Source: Myxococcales bacterium (GTDB lineage: Bacteria > Myxococcota_A > Polyangia > Fen-1088). From it: a stretch of DNA of 64,000 nt. Below, piece by piece: positions 62,975 through 64,000 of the stretch (position 1 is its first letter; every line of letters starts with the position of its first letter). A model generated the notes under the pieces. The model was given only the letters and a program-made list of their open reading frames with translations. It was not told the origin of the DNA and searched no databases. The translations under genes were made by a program, and so were the position numbers. Where the stretch lies: the NCBI GenBank assembly GCA_003142855.1, contig PLNW01000106.1, forward strand, positions 1 to 64,000. The letters are read 5' to 3'.

Positions 62975-64000
62975 CTACCGTGGCGTCGCGTCGGGCAGGC
63001 CGCCGTCGACGGGAATGGTCGCGCCTGTGGTGGGGGTCTGGCGCGTGATGAAGAAGAGCACGGCGCTGGCCACGTGTTCGGCGGTCACGGCGGCTTTGAG
63101 TAGATTGCGCGAGCGGTAGTATTCCTCCAGCCCGCGCTCGTCGAGGCCGCGCGCCTTCATGCGGTTGGGCCCGACAGCGGCCCACAAGCCAGAGCGTTTT
63201 TGCCCGTGAGAGAAGACCGCATCAGGGGCGACCATGTTGACCCGCACGCCGAGAGGCGCAAACTCCAGGCTGGCAATGCGCGCCAGTTGATGAGCGGCGG
63301 CCTTGGTGGCGCTGTATGCGCCGAAGCCTGCGCCTGGGGCAAAGACGTTCTTGGTCGACACCAGAACCACGTCGCCGCCTGTGCCTTGCAGGGCGAAGTG
63401 GCGGCCGGCCTCGGCCAGCACCAGCAGCGTGCCTTCCACGTTGACGCTTTCGAGCTTGCGAAAGGCATCGAGGCCGAGCTCGGTCAGGGGAGCAACGTGG
63501 GCGATCCCGGCGTTGACGATCACGCAATCGAGGCCGCCCCACGTGCGGATGACCTGGGCAAAGCCGGCGGTCACCGAGGCTGGGTCAGTCACGTCCATGG
63601 CCACGGCCGCAACCCGCGACGGGTAGCGCTGCCCGAGTTCGGCCACCAGCCCGTCGAGAGCAGGACCAGGAAGATCGGTCGCGGCGACATGGCAACCCGT
63701 AGCGAGCAGGGCTTCGCAGATGCCCGAGCCGATGGCCCCGGCCGCGCCGGTGACCAGCGCTACGCTGCCGCGCAAGCTGTGGGCAGTGTCGTCAAGTCCT
63801 CGCGAGCCCAACTTGGCCTGCTGGTAGGCGCGGAATTCCATGTCGAACAGGTGCTCGTCGTCGAGCGAGAGATACTCGGCGCCGCCTTGGTAGATGGTCG
63901 CCTTCACGGCCAGCCCCTGCCGGGTGATGTCGCAAACCATGGCCGCATCGGCCGCGTTCGCCCCGACGCACACGACGCCGAGCCCCGGAATCATCAGGAC
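62975..64000 (-). CDS. SDR-family dehydrogenase domain, C-terminal part of an aldolase-SDR fusion (partial)
   Basis: At least 339 residues; the reading frame continues past the right edge, so the N-terminus is not in the window. An SDR domain is clear: nucleotide site VTGAAGAIGSGICEALLATG, VNAGIAHVAPL, active-site YSATKAAAHQ and PVDGGLPDA end. The preceding segment (LGVVCVGANAADAAMVCDIT, DMEFRAYQQAKLG) matches the tail of class II aldolase/adducin domains in bifunctional rhamnulose-phosphate aldolase/lactaldehyde dehydrogenases. Sugar-acid or deoxysugar catabolism is the likely role. Confidence 0.8.
   Translation of the reverse strand, partial: VLMIPGLGVVCVGANAADAAMVCDITRQGLAVKATIYQGGAEYLSLDDEHLFDMEFRAYQQAKLGSRGLDDTAHSLRGSVALVTGAAGAIGSGICEALLATGCHVAATDLPGPALDGLVAELGQRYPSRVAAVAMDVTDPASVTAGFAQVIRTWGGLDCVIVNAGIAHVAPLTELGLDAFRKLESVNVEGTLLVLAEAGRHFALQGTGGDVVLVSTKNVFAPGAGFGAYSATKAAAHQLARIASLEFAPLGVRVNMVAPDAVFSHGQKRSGLWAAVGPNRMKARGLDERGLEEYYRSRNLLKAAVTAEHVASAVLFFITRQTPTTGATIPVDGGLPDATPR

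Overview
The window is a high-GC chromosomal segment that looks like a soil or predatory myxobacterium (Myxococcota, probably Polyangia). The signs are glycine-rich GGTGG surface lipoproteins, a Ser/Thr kinase followed by a TPR/PEGA membrane protein, many lipobox proteins and outer-membrane barrels, an AgmX/TonB-like protein, and ordinary housekeeping blocks (yebC-ruvCAB, pgk-tpiA-secG, xerD-M50-scpAB-rluB). The taxonomy is inferred from gene content only. No rRNA, tRNA or CRISPR array was seen.

Layout. 0.4-3.0 kb: a Cpx-like envelope-stress module (Spy/CpxP-like periplasmic protein, OmpR-type regulator, histidine kinase) with a perfect CpxR-box half-site pair upstream. A 158-bp MITE-like element sits exactly at its 3' end. 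3.2-19.5 kb: a beta-glucan utilisation locus. It holds a giant cytoplasmic GH94-GH116 fusion, two paralogous AmpG-like permeases, an FG-GAP lipoprotein, a GH9 endoglucanase lipoprotein and an outer-membrane barrel, with gene debris (IS remnant, VapC fragment, beta-propeller fragment) between them. 20.0-22.9 kb: an operon of ECF sigma factor, zinc-finger anti-sigma factor and a secreted caspase-like domain fused to a probable outer-membrane barrel. 23.1-28.1 kb: a CBM3 lipoprotein, a Ser/Thr kinase, a TPR-PEGA membrane protein and a second glycine-rich lipoprotein that shows domain swapping with the first. 28.2-33.4 kb: a PhaR-type mini regulator, a zinc metallopeptidase, a CPBP protease, a SpoIID/LytB protein and a TonB-like protein.

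33.5-45.9 kb: a KimA-type potassium transporter behind a recognisable c-di-AMP (ydaO) riboswitch, then maf-yggS, a lamin-tail lipoprotein, yebC-ruvC-ruvA-ruvB (interrupted by a second inverted-repeat element), an OmpA/TSP3 protein and a Cys/Asp-rich lipoprotein. 45.0-56.5 kb: dapF, pgk-tpiA-secG, a small orphan gene with its own terminator, aspS-glpD, a DHH phosphoesterase, a metallophosphoesterase, an alpha/beta hydrolase and xerD. 56.6-60.2 kb: M50 protease, scpA, scpB and a pseudouridine synthase. 60.6-64.0 kb: a vapBC module with a strong and apparently leaderless promoter, a metallo-beta-lactamase-fold protein, a RelE/HTH toxin-antitoxin pair, and the C-terminal part of an aldolase-SDR dehydrogenase running off the right edge.

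How the genes work together. The GH9 lipoprotein and the outer-membrane barrel would cut and admit beta-glucan fragments, the AmpG-like permeases would carry oligosaccharides into the cytoplasm, and GH94-GH116 would cleave them by phosphorolysis plus hydrolysis. The CBM3 lipoprotein fits the same lifestyle. The items most likely to be under-described are the GH94-GH116 fusion locus, the ECF/anti-sigma/caspase-barrel operon, the domain-swapped glycine-rich lipoproteins with a G10 tract just upstream, and the elements inserted at CTAG stop codons shared by convergent genes.
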